Origin: Deltaproteobacteria bacterium
GTDB lineage: Bacteria > Desulfobacterota > DSM-4660 > Desulfatiglandales > HGW-15
Direction of reading: 5' to 3'
Length of the DNA stretch: 36,918 bases
NCBI GenBank assembly: GCA_019313825.1
Contig: JAFDAM010000016.1
Location: 1 to 36,918, forward strand
Part shown: positions 1-6,867 of the stretch, one piece after another
How the letters are laid out: every line of letters starts with the position of its first letter
Numbering within the stretch: the stretch's first letter is position 1
Notes under the pieces: model-generated
Told to the model about the DNA's origin: nothing
Seen by the model: only the letters and a program-made list of their open reading frames with translations
Database searches by the model: none
Position numbers and translations under genes: made by a program

Positions 1-1
1 C

Positions 2-385
2 ATGGATTGGATCAGTTCTCTGACCGAACTAAAAATACCTTGGATGAATAATCGGTTTCTTCAATACGACTTTGAATAAAATAGTATTTATTAGTTCCTG
101 TGATAATCCCTGTTTAAAGGAATGGTATGCTCTGCATGGAGATCAAATAGAAGAAGGAGTGCATTTTATCCCATAACGGGAAGCCTGCCCGACCTGAGAA
201 ATAGTAATCCTATAAGCAGTAGAGATTTCTATTCTCTTTGTTATCATTTATGTCATCAATGGGGTTGTAATGATAAGGCTGATCACGATATCTATGAAAA
301 AATAAGATCTAATGAAAAATTCAATACTAAAGGAAAAACGGTCTTTAATCTCAAGGTCCTGAAAAAGAAAGACACGGTTCCCTAA
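2..385 (+). pseudogene. Decayed protein-coding remnant (two frameshifts)
   Basis: No single frame covers this stretch, but three overlapping frame segments each read like ordinary protein. Bases 2-79 encode a 25-residue piece ending LQYDFE. Bases 48-176, in the next frame, encode a piece containing FISSCDNPCLKEWYALHG and EEGVHFIP. From about 150 to 385, back in the first frame, the product contains FYSLCYHLCHQWGCND and ends KKKDTVP. Joining them needs one shift near 60-80 and another near 150-175. I do not recognise the family. The Cys/His-rich piece could be a metal site, but that is speculation. There is no convincing ribosome binding site. It may be the 3' end of a gene that begins outside the window. 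A sequencing error is a possible alternative to decay. Confidence 0.3.
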
Positions 386-551
386 CGATGTCAACAGGTC
401 TTAGCCATCTTTCATTTTGCGATATTTGTTTCGGATCACAGGTCTGATCGATCCTGTGATAATGAGAATATAGTATCTTTTTATTGTCGTCATTTATTCA
501 AGCCAGAAAAGAAAGACGGGTTGGAAATAGGGGTAGGAAAAATATTTTTAG

Positions 552-587
552 CGAAAAAAAAGGGTCTCGAAAAACGCTGAAACCCTT
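552..587 (-). terminator. Rho-independent terminator of tRNA-Arg
   Basis: Read on the minus strand, a 9-bp stem (579-587 with 560-568, one G-U pair) is followed by a run of about eight T. It lies 10 bases past the tRNA 3' end and has no other gene to serve on that strand. Confidence 0.75.
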
Positions 588-596
588 GACTGTCAA

Positions 597-673
597 TGGC
601 GGGCGATGCGCGACTCGAACGCGCGACCTCTGGTTCCGGAGACCAACGCTCTATCCAACTGAGCTAATCGCCC
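597..673 (-). tRNA. tRNA-Arg (anticodon CCG)
   Basis: On the minus strand the sequence folds as a standard cloverleaf: a 7-bp acceptor stem (GGGCGAT/ATCGCCC), a D arm with GCTC/GAGC, an anticodon stem TTGGT/ACCAG around the loop CTCCGGA, a 5-base variable region, and a T arm GCGCG-TTCGAGT-CGCGC. The loop places CCG at positions 34-36, so it reads CGG (Arg). The discriminator base is G and the CCA tail is encoded (597-599). The gene is a single unit with its own promoter and terminator. The open frame on the opposite strand here is only its antisense shadow. Confidence 0.97.
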
Positions 674-687
674 AACTTTGATTGATA

Positions 688-716
688 TTTTTATCACCTT
701 TTTTTAATATGGTCAA
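688..716 (-). promoter_or_regulatory. Sigma70-type promoter of tRNA-Arg
   Basis: On the minus strand, TTGACC (711-716) is followed by a 17-base spacer and TAAAAA (688-693). A start about 7 bases below the -10 would give a leader of only some 7 nt before the tRNA, typical of tRNA genes. No experimental support. Confidence 0.55.
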
Positions 717-810
717 TATGGTAATTCCCGGTTACGGATCAGATTTGATTTTCACTTCCCCCAACTTTGGCGGACATTGCCCAATATCCTGAAAACGTTT
801 TGAAAACGCC

Positions 811-840
811 TTGACAGTCCATTGCCCTTTATGCTACAGA
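811..840 (+). promoter_or_regulatory. Possible promoter of the acidic repeat protein
   Basis: A perfect -35 box TTGACA (811-816) lies 85 bases before the start codon at 902. The best -10 at usable spacing is TACAGA (835-840, 18-base spacer), which is poor. The better-looking TATGCT (830-835) is only 13 bases away. The -35 box is convincing, the pair is not. Confidence 0.3.
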
Positions 841-901
841 ACCACTATATATAGACTAAATATGGGAAGCTAAACGTCCATTTATTGATGGGGGTCCTGT
901 T

Positions 902-1960
902 ATGGATAAAGAGGACGAATTGTTGGGAGAACAGATAGATGAAGAAGAAGATTTACTCGATTTCGATCTAGATGACCTCTCGCCAGAGGGTATTGATCAG
1001 GAGATTTCAGAAGAAGGATCAGAAGAAGAGACCATAGAACTAGTGGATCTTGTCAAAAAGGGCGAGAAGGCTGAAGACGAGGGCGATGAAGGGATAGCAA
1101 AACTGTTGGAAGAAGACAAACCCCCAGAAGGACAGGAGGATGTTGAGACTCAGGAAGAGGAGATATTGGACAGTGAAGATGTGTCAGATGAAATAGGGGT
1201 TCTTGATGATTCGATGTCAGATCTGGATCTTGCCGACATATCTCTGGAATCGGACCTTCCCATTGAAGAGGCCCCGGAACCCGAAGAAGAGTTAAGGGAA
1301 GGAGATATCTCCCAAAGTGATCTTGAGAAGATGCTTGAGGAGGAACCTGACGCAGAGATGGACGTAACATTAGAGGGCTCCATTCAGCCTGAAGAATCCC
1401 TTGAAGACCTTATTAAGGAAGCAGATATCGAAGAGTCTCTCATGACCGAGGCTCCGGAGCCCGAAGAAGAGACAGGTGAGAAAGATATCGCTGAAAGTGA
1501 TCTTGATGAGATACTGGAAGAAGCGCCTATCGGGGAGATGGATCAGACCGTTCGAAGTCCCCTAATTCTCGAGGAAGCAGCTATTGAAGAGCCACCCGAA
1601 ACCGAGGCCCCGGAAATTGAAGAAGGGATAGGTGAGGAAGATATCTCTGAAAGTGATCTTGAAGACATACTTGAGGAAGAACCTGTCGCAGAGGTGGAGG
1701 CAGAGCCTTTGATGGAAGAGGTAAGCGAGGAAATTGCTCTGCAACAGGATGAAGTGCCGGGACAGGAGGAGATACCTTCTGAGCCTGTAGATAAAGCGCT
1801 GGTAGGTATATCTGAAGAAAAAATTGAGGCCATCGTAACCAGAGTAGTACAGGATGTGGTAGAAAGGGTTGTCAGAGAGACTATGGCCAATGTGGCAGAA
1901 AAGGTCATAACGGAGGCTATCGATGCCCTGAAGCAGAGCCTTGAATCCGATTCAGATTAG
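902..1960 (+). CDS. Highly acidic repeat protein with amphipathic C-terminal helix
   Basis: This 352-residue protein is made mostly of Asp/Glu and has no signal peptide or membrane segment. I do not recognise a named family. Residues 123-154, 183-214 and 235-265 are three copies of an about 32-residue unit of the form EAPEPEEE-x5-DISxSDLExxLEEEP, spaced 60 and 52 residues apart. The C-terminus (about 303-346) changes character. It is a predicted amphipathic helix with regularly spaced valines (EAIVTRVVQDVVERVV). Similar Val-rich tails occur on some Desulfobacterota and myxobacterial zinc-ribbon and receiver proteins (from memory, not checked), so the tail may be an oligomerisation or docking helix. 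GGGGGT at 890-895 serves as ribosome binding site for the ATG. The gene stands alone and ends in a good terminator. Cytoplasmic scaffold is a guess. Confidence 0.8.
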   Translation: MDKEDELLGEQIDEEEDLLDFDLDDLSPEGIDQEISEEGSEEETIELVDLVKKGEKAEDEGDEGIAKLLEEDKPPEGQEDVETQEEEILDSEDVSDEIGVLDDSMSDLDLADISLESDLPIEEAPEPEEELREGDISQSDLEKMLEEEPDAEMDVTLEGSIQPEESLEDLIKEADIEESLMTEAPEPEEETGEKDIAESDLDEILEEAPIGEMDQTVRSPLILEEAAIEEPPETEAPEIEEGIGEEDISESDLEDILEEEPVAEVEAEPLMEEVSEEIALQQDEVPGQEEIPSEPVDKALVGISEEKIEAIVTRVVQDVVERVVRETMANVAEKVITEAIDALKQSLESDSD

Positions 1961-2009
1961 AGTAAAGTTGTAGAAATAACTTTAAAATCTTAGGGATTTA
2001 TGTTCAATT

Positions 2010-2040
2010 AAGGGGTTACCTCATCTTGTAACCCTTTTTT
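2010..2040 (+). terminator. Rho-independent terminator
   Basis: GGGTTAC (2013-2019) pairs with GTAACCC (2028-2034), extended by A-U/G-U pairs, and is followed by six T. It lies 50 bases after the acidic repeat protein stop codon and isolates that gene from valS. Confidence 0.8.
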
Positions 2041-2111
2041 ATTCTAACGTTTAAGACCTCCGTTTTACGGTGGGTAAGATAAAATTGGCTCTGGCTGAAA
2101 AGGGAAATCTA

Positions 2112-2230
2112 TCCGGCCATGCATATTAATAGGGTTCAAGGTTCAAAGTTCAAAGGTTCCCCGATAAACCGGGACCTTCTTTGATAGACATAGCCCTGTG
2201 GGGCGTAAACAATGCCACGCCCTTCTTCCC
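2112..2230. repeat. Dispersed 119-bp repeat, copy A (upstream of valS)
   Basis: This segment matches 6019-6137 without gaps, about 89% identical by hand alignment. It starts TCCGGC, carries the words GTTCAAAG in near-tandem, then a hairpin GGTTCCC/GGGACC, a second small hairpin CCC-tgt-GGG, and ends CTTCTTCCC. The ATG at 2212, which opens the longest valS frame, belongs to the repeat: copy B has the same ATG at 6119. Copy A stops at the point where copy B continues into a larger palindrome. Confidence 0.8.
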
Positions 2231-2271
2231 CCCTGGATGCATATAGTGGTAAAGTTCAGGAGTATTTGAAG

Positions 2272-4923
2272 ATGCAGATAGAGATGATGAACAAAGGATA
2301 TGAACCAAAAGATGTGGAAGATAAGTGGTACAAGCATTGGGAAGATAACGGTTTTTTCAAGGCAGAGGTGAAATCGGATAAAGAACCATTCTGTATTGTG
2401 ATTCCTCCTCCCAATGTGACCGGTTCCCTGCACATGGGTCACGCGCTTAATAATACCCTTCAGGATATCCTGTGCAGATATAAAAGGATGAAGGGTTACA
2501 ATGTACTGTGGCAGCCGGGTACGGACCATGCGGGTATTGCCACGCAGAATGTGGTTGAAAGAGATCTTGTCGCAAAAGGAACAGATCGTGACCAGGTCGG
2601 CCGGGATAAATTTATTGAGTTGGTCTGGGAGTGGCGTGAGAAGTATGGCGGTGTGATTATCAATCAGCTTAAAAAACTCGGAAGTTCCTGTGACTGGAGT
2701 CGAGAGCGATTTACAATGGATGAGGGGCTTTCCAGGGCTGTAAAGGAAGTGTTCGTGCGTCTCTATGAAGAGGATCTGATCTACCTGGGAGATTATATTA
2801 TTAACTGGTGTCCCAGGTGCCATACTGCCCTGGCAGACCTTGAGGTAGAGCATGAAGAGAAGGACAGCTTTCTATATTATATCCGTTATCAGTTTGAAAA
2901 CAGGGATGGCCATCTGACCGTGGCCACGACCAGGCCTGAGACACTCTTAGGTGATACGGCCGTGGCTGTGAACCCGGAGGATGGCCGTTACAAAGACATG
3001 TCAGACTCTCACGTCCTTTTACCAATACTAAACAGGCCCTTACAGGTCATCTTTGATAGATACGTGGATACGGAATTCGGCACGGGTGCATTGAAAATAA
3101 CTCCGGCCCATGATCCCCATGATTTTGAGATTGGAAACACACATCAGCTTGAACGAATTAAGGTTATTGACGAAGACGGCAGGATGAATGAGCTGGCCGG
3201 GCCGTACAAGGATATGGACAGGTTTGAATGCCGTGAAAAGATCCTGGGTGATCTGAAAGATGCAGGGCTGTTGGAAAAGATCGAGCCCTACCGCCATTCA
3301 GTCGGACATTGCTATCGCTGCAAGACCATGATCGAACCTCTTCTCTCCAAACAATGGTTTGTCCGGGTAGGCCCCCTGGCTGAGAAGGCCATTGCCGCCG
3401 TAAAAGACGGCAGGACAAGGATTGTGCCCTCAAACTGGGAGAAGGTCTATTACGAATGGATGGATAATATCAAGGATTGGTGTATCTCCAGGCAGATATG
3501 GTGGGGTCATCGCATACCCGCATGGTATTGTGATGAATGCGGAGAGGTGATAGTGGCAAAGGAGGAGCCCAAAGAATGCCCTTCCTGTAAAAACAAAGAT
3601 CTCCGGCGTGAAACGGATGTGCTGGATACCTGGTTCAGTTCGGCCCTCTGGCCGTTTTCCACGTTAGGCTGGCCTGATAAAACGGATGAACTGAAGATCT
3701 TTTATCCCACATCGGTGCTGGTGACCGGTTTTGATATCCTCTTTTTCTGGATTGCGCGAATGATGATGATGGGGCTCCATTTTATGGAAGAAGTTCCCTT
3801 TGGAGATGTCTATATCCATGCCCTTGTGAGAGACATGGATGGTAAAAAGATGAGCAAATCCAAGGGGAATGTCATTGATCCCCTTGAGGTTATAGAGAAA
3901 TTCGGGACTGATTCCTTTCGCTTTACACTCGCGGCCTTTGCTGCGCAGGGGAGAGACATCAGGCTTTCTGAAGAGAGGATCGAAGGGTACCGACATTTCG
4001 TGAACAAGATATGGAACTCTGCGCGCCTCGTCCTGATGAATCTTGATGGAGATATCGATCTTGAACCGGAGGATATCGTTTATACCTTACCGGATCGCTG
4101 GATACTGATGCGGTTGGGCCAGGTAAGCGAAGAGATGACCAGGGCCCTGGATGAGTATCGCTTTAACGACGCCGCAAGCAGCAGTTACCAGTTTGTATGG
4201 CACGAATTCTGTGACTGGTATCTGGAGATGGCCAAGCAAGGGCTATACGGGCAGGATGAGACCATGAAGCAGTCTGCGAGGTATATCCTGCAAGAGGTGT
4301 TAATGGCGGTTTTGAGGCTTCTTCATCCATTTATGCCCTTTATTTCAGAGGAGATCTGGCAGAGGCTTCCGGGTGCGCACGGAAGCATCATGAGGGCTGA
4401 GTTTCCCGAGGCCTCAGACTTTCGTACTGATGAGCAGGCATTAAATGAGATGGACCTGGTTATGGGGGTTATCACGGGAGTACGTAATATCCGCGGTGAG
4501 ATGAATATCTCTCCTTCTAAAAAGGTCGATATCCTGATTGAGATGCCGGACAAGAAAGATGTTGAAGTTGTTCGCAGTAATATTGTACATATTAAGAATC
4601 TTGCAAAGGTTGATTCCCTGGATATTGATACGGCGGTATCCAAACCGGAGGCGTCTGCGACCGCAGTGTTTGGCCGGAACCAGGTGCATGTCCTTCTTAA
4701 GGGGCTTTTAGACTTTGAGGAAGAAAAGAGAAGACTGAGAAAAGCGATAAAGAAGGTTCAGAAGGATATGGAGGTTTCAAACAAAAAACTCTCTAACAAG
4801 GGATTCATGGAGAAGGCCCCTGACGAGATCGTGGATAAGGTCCGCGAGAAGGTCGCTTCCATGAAAGTTAAGTTGGATAAACTTGATAAAAACCTAATTT
4901 TCTTTGAGTCTATCAATGATTGA
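2272..4923 (+). CDS. valS: Valyl-tRNA synthetase
   Basis: Charges tRNA-Val with valine in the cytoplasm, as a class I synthetase with editing. From the ATG at 2272 the protein has 883 residues, the normal size. Visible signatures are PPPNVTGSLHMGH (HIGH motif at 54-57), the editing-domain region around TTRPETLLGDTAV, DVLDTWFSSALWPFS, KMSKS at about 526-530, and a Lys/Glu-rich coiled coil over the last 70 residues. The frame is open back to an ATG at 2212, but those 20 codons lie in a dispersed repeat. AGGAG at 2258-2262 is 9 bases before 2272, and the family usually starts close to the GYEPKDVE motif, so I chose 2272. The 3' end overlaps nadC, suggesting coupled translation. Confidence 0.97.
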   Translation: MQIEMMNKGYEPKDVEDKWYKHWEDNGFFKAEVKSDKEPFCIVIPPPNVTGSLHMGHALNNTLQDILCRYKRMKGYNVLWQPGTDHAGIATQNVVERDLVAKGTDRDQVGRDKFIELVWEWREKYGGVIINQLKKLGSSCDWSRERFTMDEGLSRAVKEVFVRLYEEDLIYLGDYIINWCPRCHTALADLEVEHEEKDSFLYYIRYQFENRDGHLTVATTRPETLLGDTAVAVNPEDGRYKDMSDSHVLLPILNRPLQVIFDRYVDTEFGTGALKITPAHDPHDFEIGNTHQLERIKVIDEDGRMNELAGPYKDMDRFECREKILGDLKDAGLLEKIEPYRHSVGHCYRCKTMIEPLLSKQWFVRVGPLAEKAIAAVKDGRTRIVPSNWEKVYYEWMDNIKDWCISRQIWWGHRIPAWYCDECGEVIVAKEEPKECPSCKNKDLRRETDVLDTWFSSALWPFSTLGWPDKTDELKIFYPTSVLVTGFDILFFWIARMMMMGLHFMEEVPFGDVYIHALVRDMDGKKMSKSKGNVIDPLEVIEKFGTDSFRFTLAAFAAQGRDIRLSEERIEGYRHFVNKIWNSARLVLMNLDGDIDLEPEDIVYTLPDRWILMRLGQVSEEMTRALDEYRFNDAASSSYQFVWHEFCDWYLEMAKQGLYGQDETMKQSARYILQEVLMAVLRLLHPFMPFISEEIWQRLPGAHGSIMRAEFPEASDFRTDEQALNEMDLVMGVITGVRNIRGEMNISPSKKVDILIEMPDKKDVEVVRSNIVHIKNLAKVDSLDIDTAVSKPEASATAVFGRNQVHVLLKGLLDFEEEKRRLRKAIKKVQKDMEVSNKKLSNKGFMEKAPDEIVDKVREKVASMKVKLDKLDKNLIFFESIND

Positions 4924-5755
4924 GAATCAGATCTGGCTGGACAAGATCGTCCGTATGGCCCTTGAAGAGGACCTGGGGGCAGGGGACCTGACCTCTGATG
5001 CCATTGTTGACCCTCAGATCAGAGGCAGGGCCGTGCTTGAGGCCCGTGAGCAGATGGTCCTGGCGGGCCTCCCTGTTTTCAAGCGGGTTTTCAGGCTTCT
5101 CAGTTCAGGGATCGAATTTGAGTGTTATTTTGCGGATGGCCGGCCTGTGCCTGCCGGGGAGAAGATCTGCACCCTGTCCGGTTCTTTGTCTGCTATACTT
5201 AAGGCCGAACGCACGGCCCTTAACTTTATGCAGAGGATGAGCGGGATTGCCACCCTTACAAGGGAATATGTGGATAAGGCAGGCTCCGGGAAGACCAGGA
5301 TCCTGGATACAAGAAAGACCGCACCGGGACTCAGGCTCCTTGATAAGTATGCCGTTCGTATGGGCGGAGGATTCAACCACCGGCTTGGATTATCTGATGG
5401 CATCCTGATCAAAGACAATCATATTGCAGCGGTTGGTTCTATTGACAGGGCAGTGGCCCTTGCCAGGGAAAACGCACCTCATACCATCAAGATAGAGGTA
5501 GAAGTGGAAAACCTGACCGGAGTTGAGGAGGCCATTACGGCGGGCGCTGATGTCATCCTTCTTGATAATATGACGCCTGATGAGATCATAAAGGCCGTAG
5601 ACCTGGCAGACGGCAGGGTTACAATCGAGGCGTCAGGCGGAATCAATCTTGATAATATAAGGGAGATTGCACAGACCGGCGTGGATCTTATATCGGTCGG
5701 AGCCCTTACGCACTCTGCCCGTGCAGTGGATATAAGCCTTGAAGTAATTCCATGA
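4916..5755 (+). CDS. nadC: Nicotinate-nucleotide pyrophosphorylase (carboxylating)
   Basis: Converts quinolinate and PRPP to nicotinate mononucleotide, CO2 and pyrophosphate in de novo NAD synthesis. The order of motifs fits the family: N-terminal LEEDLGAGDLTSD, ERTALNFMQRMSGIAT, the catalytic-barrel segment ILDTRKTAPGLR, the Lys/His stretch MGGGFNHRLGLSDGILIKDNHI, and the C-terminal VEVENL, LLDNM, EASGGINL and SVGALTHS. The frame could begin at a TTG (4904), but the ATG at 4916 overlaps the end of valS and gives a usual 279 residues. No nadA or nadB is nearby, so the pairing with valS looks like simple co-transcription. Confidence 0.95.
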   Translation: MIENQIWLDKIVRMALEEDLGAGDLTSDAIVDPQIRGRAVLEAREQMVLAGLPVFKRVFRLLSSGIEFECYFADGRPVPAGEKICTLSGSLSAILKAERTALNFMQRMSGIATLTREYVDKAGSGKTRILDTRKTAPGLRLLDKYAVRMGGGFNHRLGLSDGILIKDNHIAAVGSIDRAVALARENAPHTIKIEVEVENLTGVEEAITAGADVILLDNMTPDEIIKAVDLADGRVTIEASGGINLDNIREIAQTGVDLISVGALTHSARAVDISLEVIP

Positions 5756-5800
5756 AAAGATTATAATTTTTGAAAAAGAATTGGATAACAGGAGCAGTTA

Positions 5801-5926
5801 ATGGCAAGACATAAAAAGATCGAAAGACGTCGTGAGATAGATCGCAGACGTCGACGCAGGAAAAAGAGGTTGAAACAGAGAGAACAAGAGAGACTTGCAC
5901 AAAATCCGGGTGAGCTAAAAAAATAG
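5801..5926 (+). CDS. Very small Arg-rich basic protein (41 aa)
   Basis: The product is MARHKKIERRREID followed by six Arg, KKRLKQREQERL and a short tail ending GELKK. About half of the residues are Lys or Arg, and it is probably one long helix. AGGAG (5790-5794) lies 6 bases before the ATG, a strong reason to believe it is translated. It follows nadC by 45 bases on the same strand. The ERxRE-x-RRRxRR pattern resembles tiny basic proteins grouped as DUF6800 in other phyla. That is recollection and needs checking. An RNA- or ribosome-binding role is likely from composition alone. The protein is too short for most gene finders. Confidence 0.65.
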   Translation: MARHKKIERRREIDRRRRRRKKRLKQREQERLAQNPGELKK

Positions 5927-6018
5927 ATTTCCTTTCCCGTCGTCCATTATTGTGTTGACCTTCCATTGTAGATAATCTGCCAGGAAAGTCCATAATCTAC
6001 CTGAAAAGGACAGTATAG

Positions 6019-6175
6019 TCCGGCAATGCATATTAATAAGGTTCAGGGTTCAAAGTTCAAAGGTTCCCCGATAAACCGGGACCTCCTTAGATAGACGTAC
6101 CCCTTTGGGGTGCATATAATGCCACGTCCTTCTTCCCGTTCTACGGGAAATCTTCGATGGACGTGGATTGTTTAC
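6019..6175. repeat. Dispersed repeat, copy B with full palindromic end
   Basis: Bases 6019-6137 match copy A (2112-2230). Copy B then continues into a nested palindrome: CCACGTCC (6122-6129) pairs with GGACGTGG (6159-6166), and inside it TTCCCGT (6133-6139) pairs with ACGGGAA (6143-6149). The final piece TCTTCGATGGACGTGG-ATTGTTTAC is echoed at 12890-12911 (TCTTCGATGGGCGTGG-ATTATTTAC), so a third, mostly decayed copy lies before sucC. There is no coding capacity, so this is a non-autonomous dispersed repeat of unknown origin. Confidence 0.75.
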
Positions 6176-6360
6176 TCAATGAAAAAGATGGAGATTATTA
6201 GCCAAAACAGTCATTATTGCCTCCTTGACATTTATAGAGTCAGAAAGTAATAACAGGTACCCAACTCAAGTTTCGAATCTATAATAATGATGGATATCCT
6301 TTTATAGTCAATACTTGAGAGTCATATTAGGGGTAATAAATTCTTTATAACACTGTTTCT

Positions 6361-6512
6361 TCGAAGTTTGAGGAGCGGCGCATTGCGCCTTTAGGAGCAT
6401 CCCTGCGGAATTTGAAGAGCGGCCCTACGGGCCTTGAGGGATTTGCCTCAAGCGTAGCGCTCCTTAAGTGAAACACTCCTCAAACAAAGTGCTCCTAAGT
6501 GAAGCACTCTTT
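6361..6512. repeat. Cluster of nested inverted and direct repeats
   Basis: GTTTGAGGAG (6366-6375) is inverted at 6476-6485 (CTCCTCAAAC). Between them sit three perfect hairpins: GGCGC-att-GCGCC (6377-6389), GGCCC-tac-GGGCC (6421-6433), and CTTGAGG-gattt-g-CCTCAAG (6433-6452). CTCCTTAAGTGAAACACTC and CTCCTAAGTGAAGCACTC follow as a direct repeat (6460-6509). A transcript of either strand would fold into a multi-armed structure. I cannot assign it to a known RNA family. Confidence 0.6.
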
Positions 6513-6630
6513 GCAAAATGATTTACACGGCTCCGTACCAAGCAATAAATATGATATGCTTGTCTGTATGTGAGATATAAGGGTGCGAAACTTGAGTGCC
6601 CAATTTTTATAAAACGAAAGGTAAACAGAT

Positions 6631-6771
6631 ATGGGATCCACAGCAAAGAAGACAAAGGTGATTCGAAGCCGAAAGGCAAGGCCCAACAAGGCCAATCAAA
6701 AGGCCGATAGGAAGCGGAATCAAAAGAATATCGAGATATTGAGAGATCTGGCAGCCAAGGATAAGACCTGA
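6631..6771 (+). CDS. Very small Lys/Arg-rich basic protein (46 aa)
   Basis: The product starts MGSTAKKTKVIRSRKARPNK and ends EILRDLAAKDKT, with a basic N-terminal two thirds and a short amphipathic helix at the end. AAAGG (6616-6620) lies 10 bases before the ATG. It follows the structured repeat cluster and precedes glnS by 96 bases on the same strand. I do not recognise the family. The composition (no Cys, Trp or Tyr, many Lys/Arg/Asn/Gln) fits a nucleic-acid or ribosome-associated peptide. It is a different sequence from the other small basic protein at 5801, although both have the same general make-up. Confidence 0.6.
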   Translation: MGSTAKKTKVIRSRKARPNKANQKADRKRNQKNIEILRDLAAKDKT

Positions 6772-6867
6772 TTTTATTAATGAATAATCTTATTGACTTA
6801 TCAGTTATTTCCCACCTTTCTTTTGAGAAAGTCTTTTTCACAGATAGGGCGTGAAGGAAAAATATTT

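Larger units (their letters stand above)
5927..6630. other. 704-bp spacer with repeats and nested hairpins
   Basis: No protein gene is evident. It holds copy B of the 119-bp repeat with its palindromic extension (6019-6175), then an A/T-rich stretch, then a dense cluster of inverted repeats (6361-6512). Both are listed separately. No confident promoter was found for the small gene that follows. Confidence 0.6.

Noticed and set aside
484-681. 65-residue open frame on the plus strand
   Set aside because: It is antisense to tRNA-Arg and its terminator; no ribosome binding site.
2212-2271. Upstream ATG start for valS
   Set aside because: Encoded by a dispersed repeat present elsewhere; a better ribosome binding site precedes 2272.
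1961-2271. T-box riboswitch before valS
   Set aside because: No T-box core or specifier loop; the spacer is a terminator plus a dispersed repeat.
6361-6867. T-box or other known riboswitch before glnS
   Set aside because: Hairpins are present but no T-box consensus, and a small gene lies between them and glnS.
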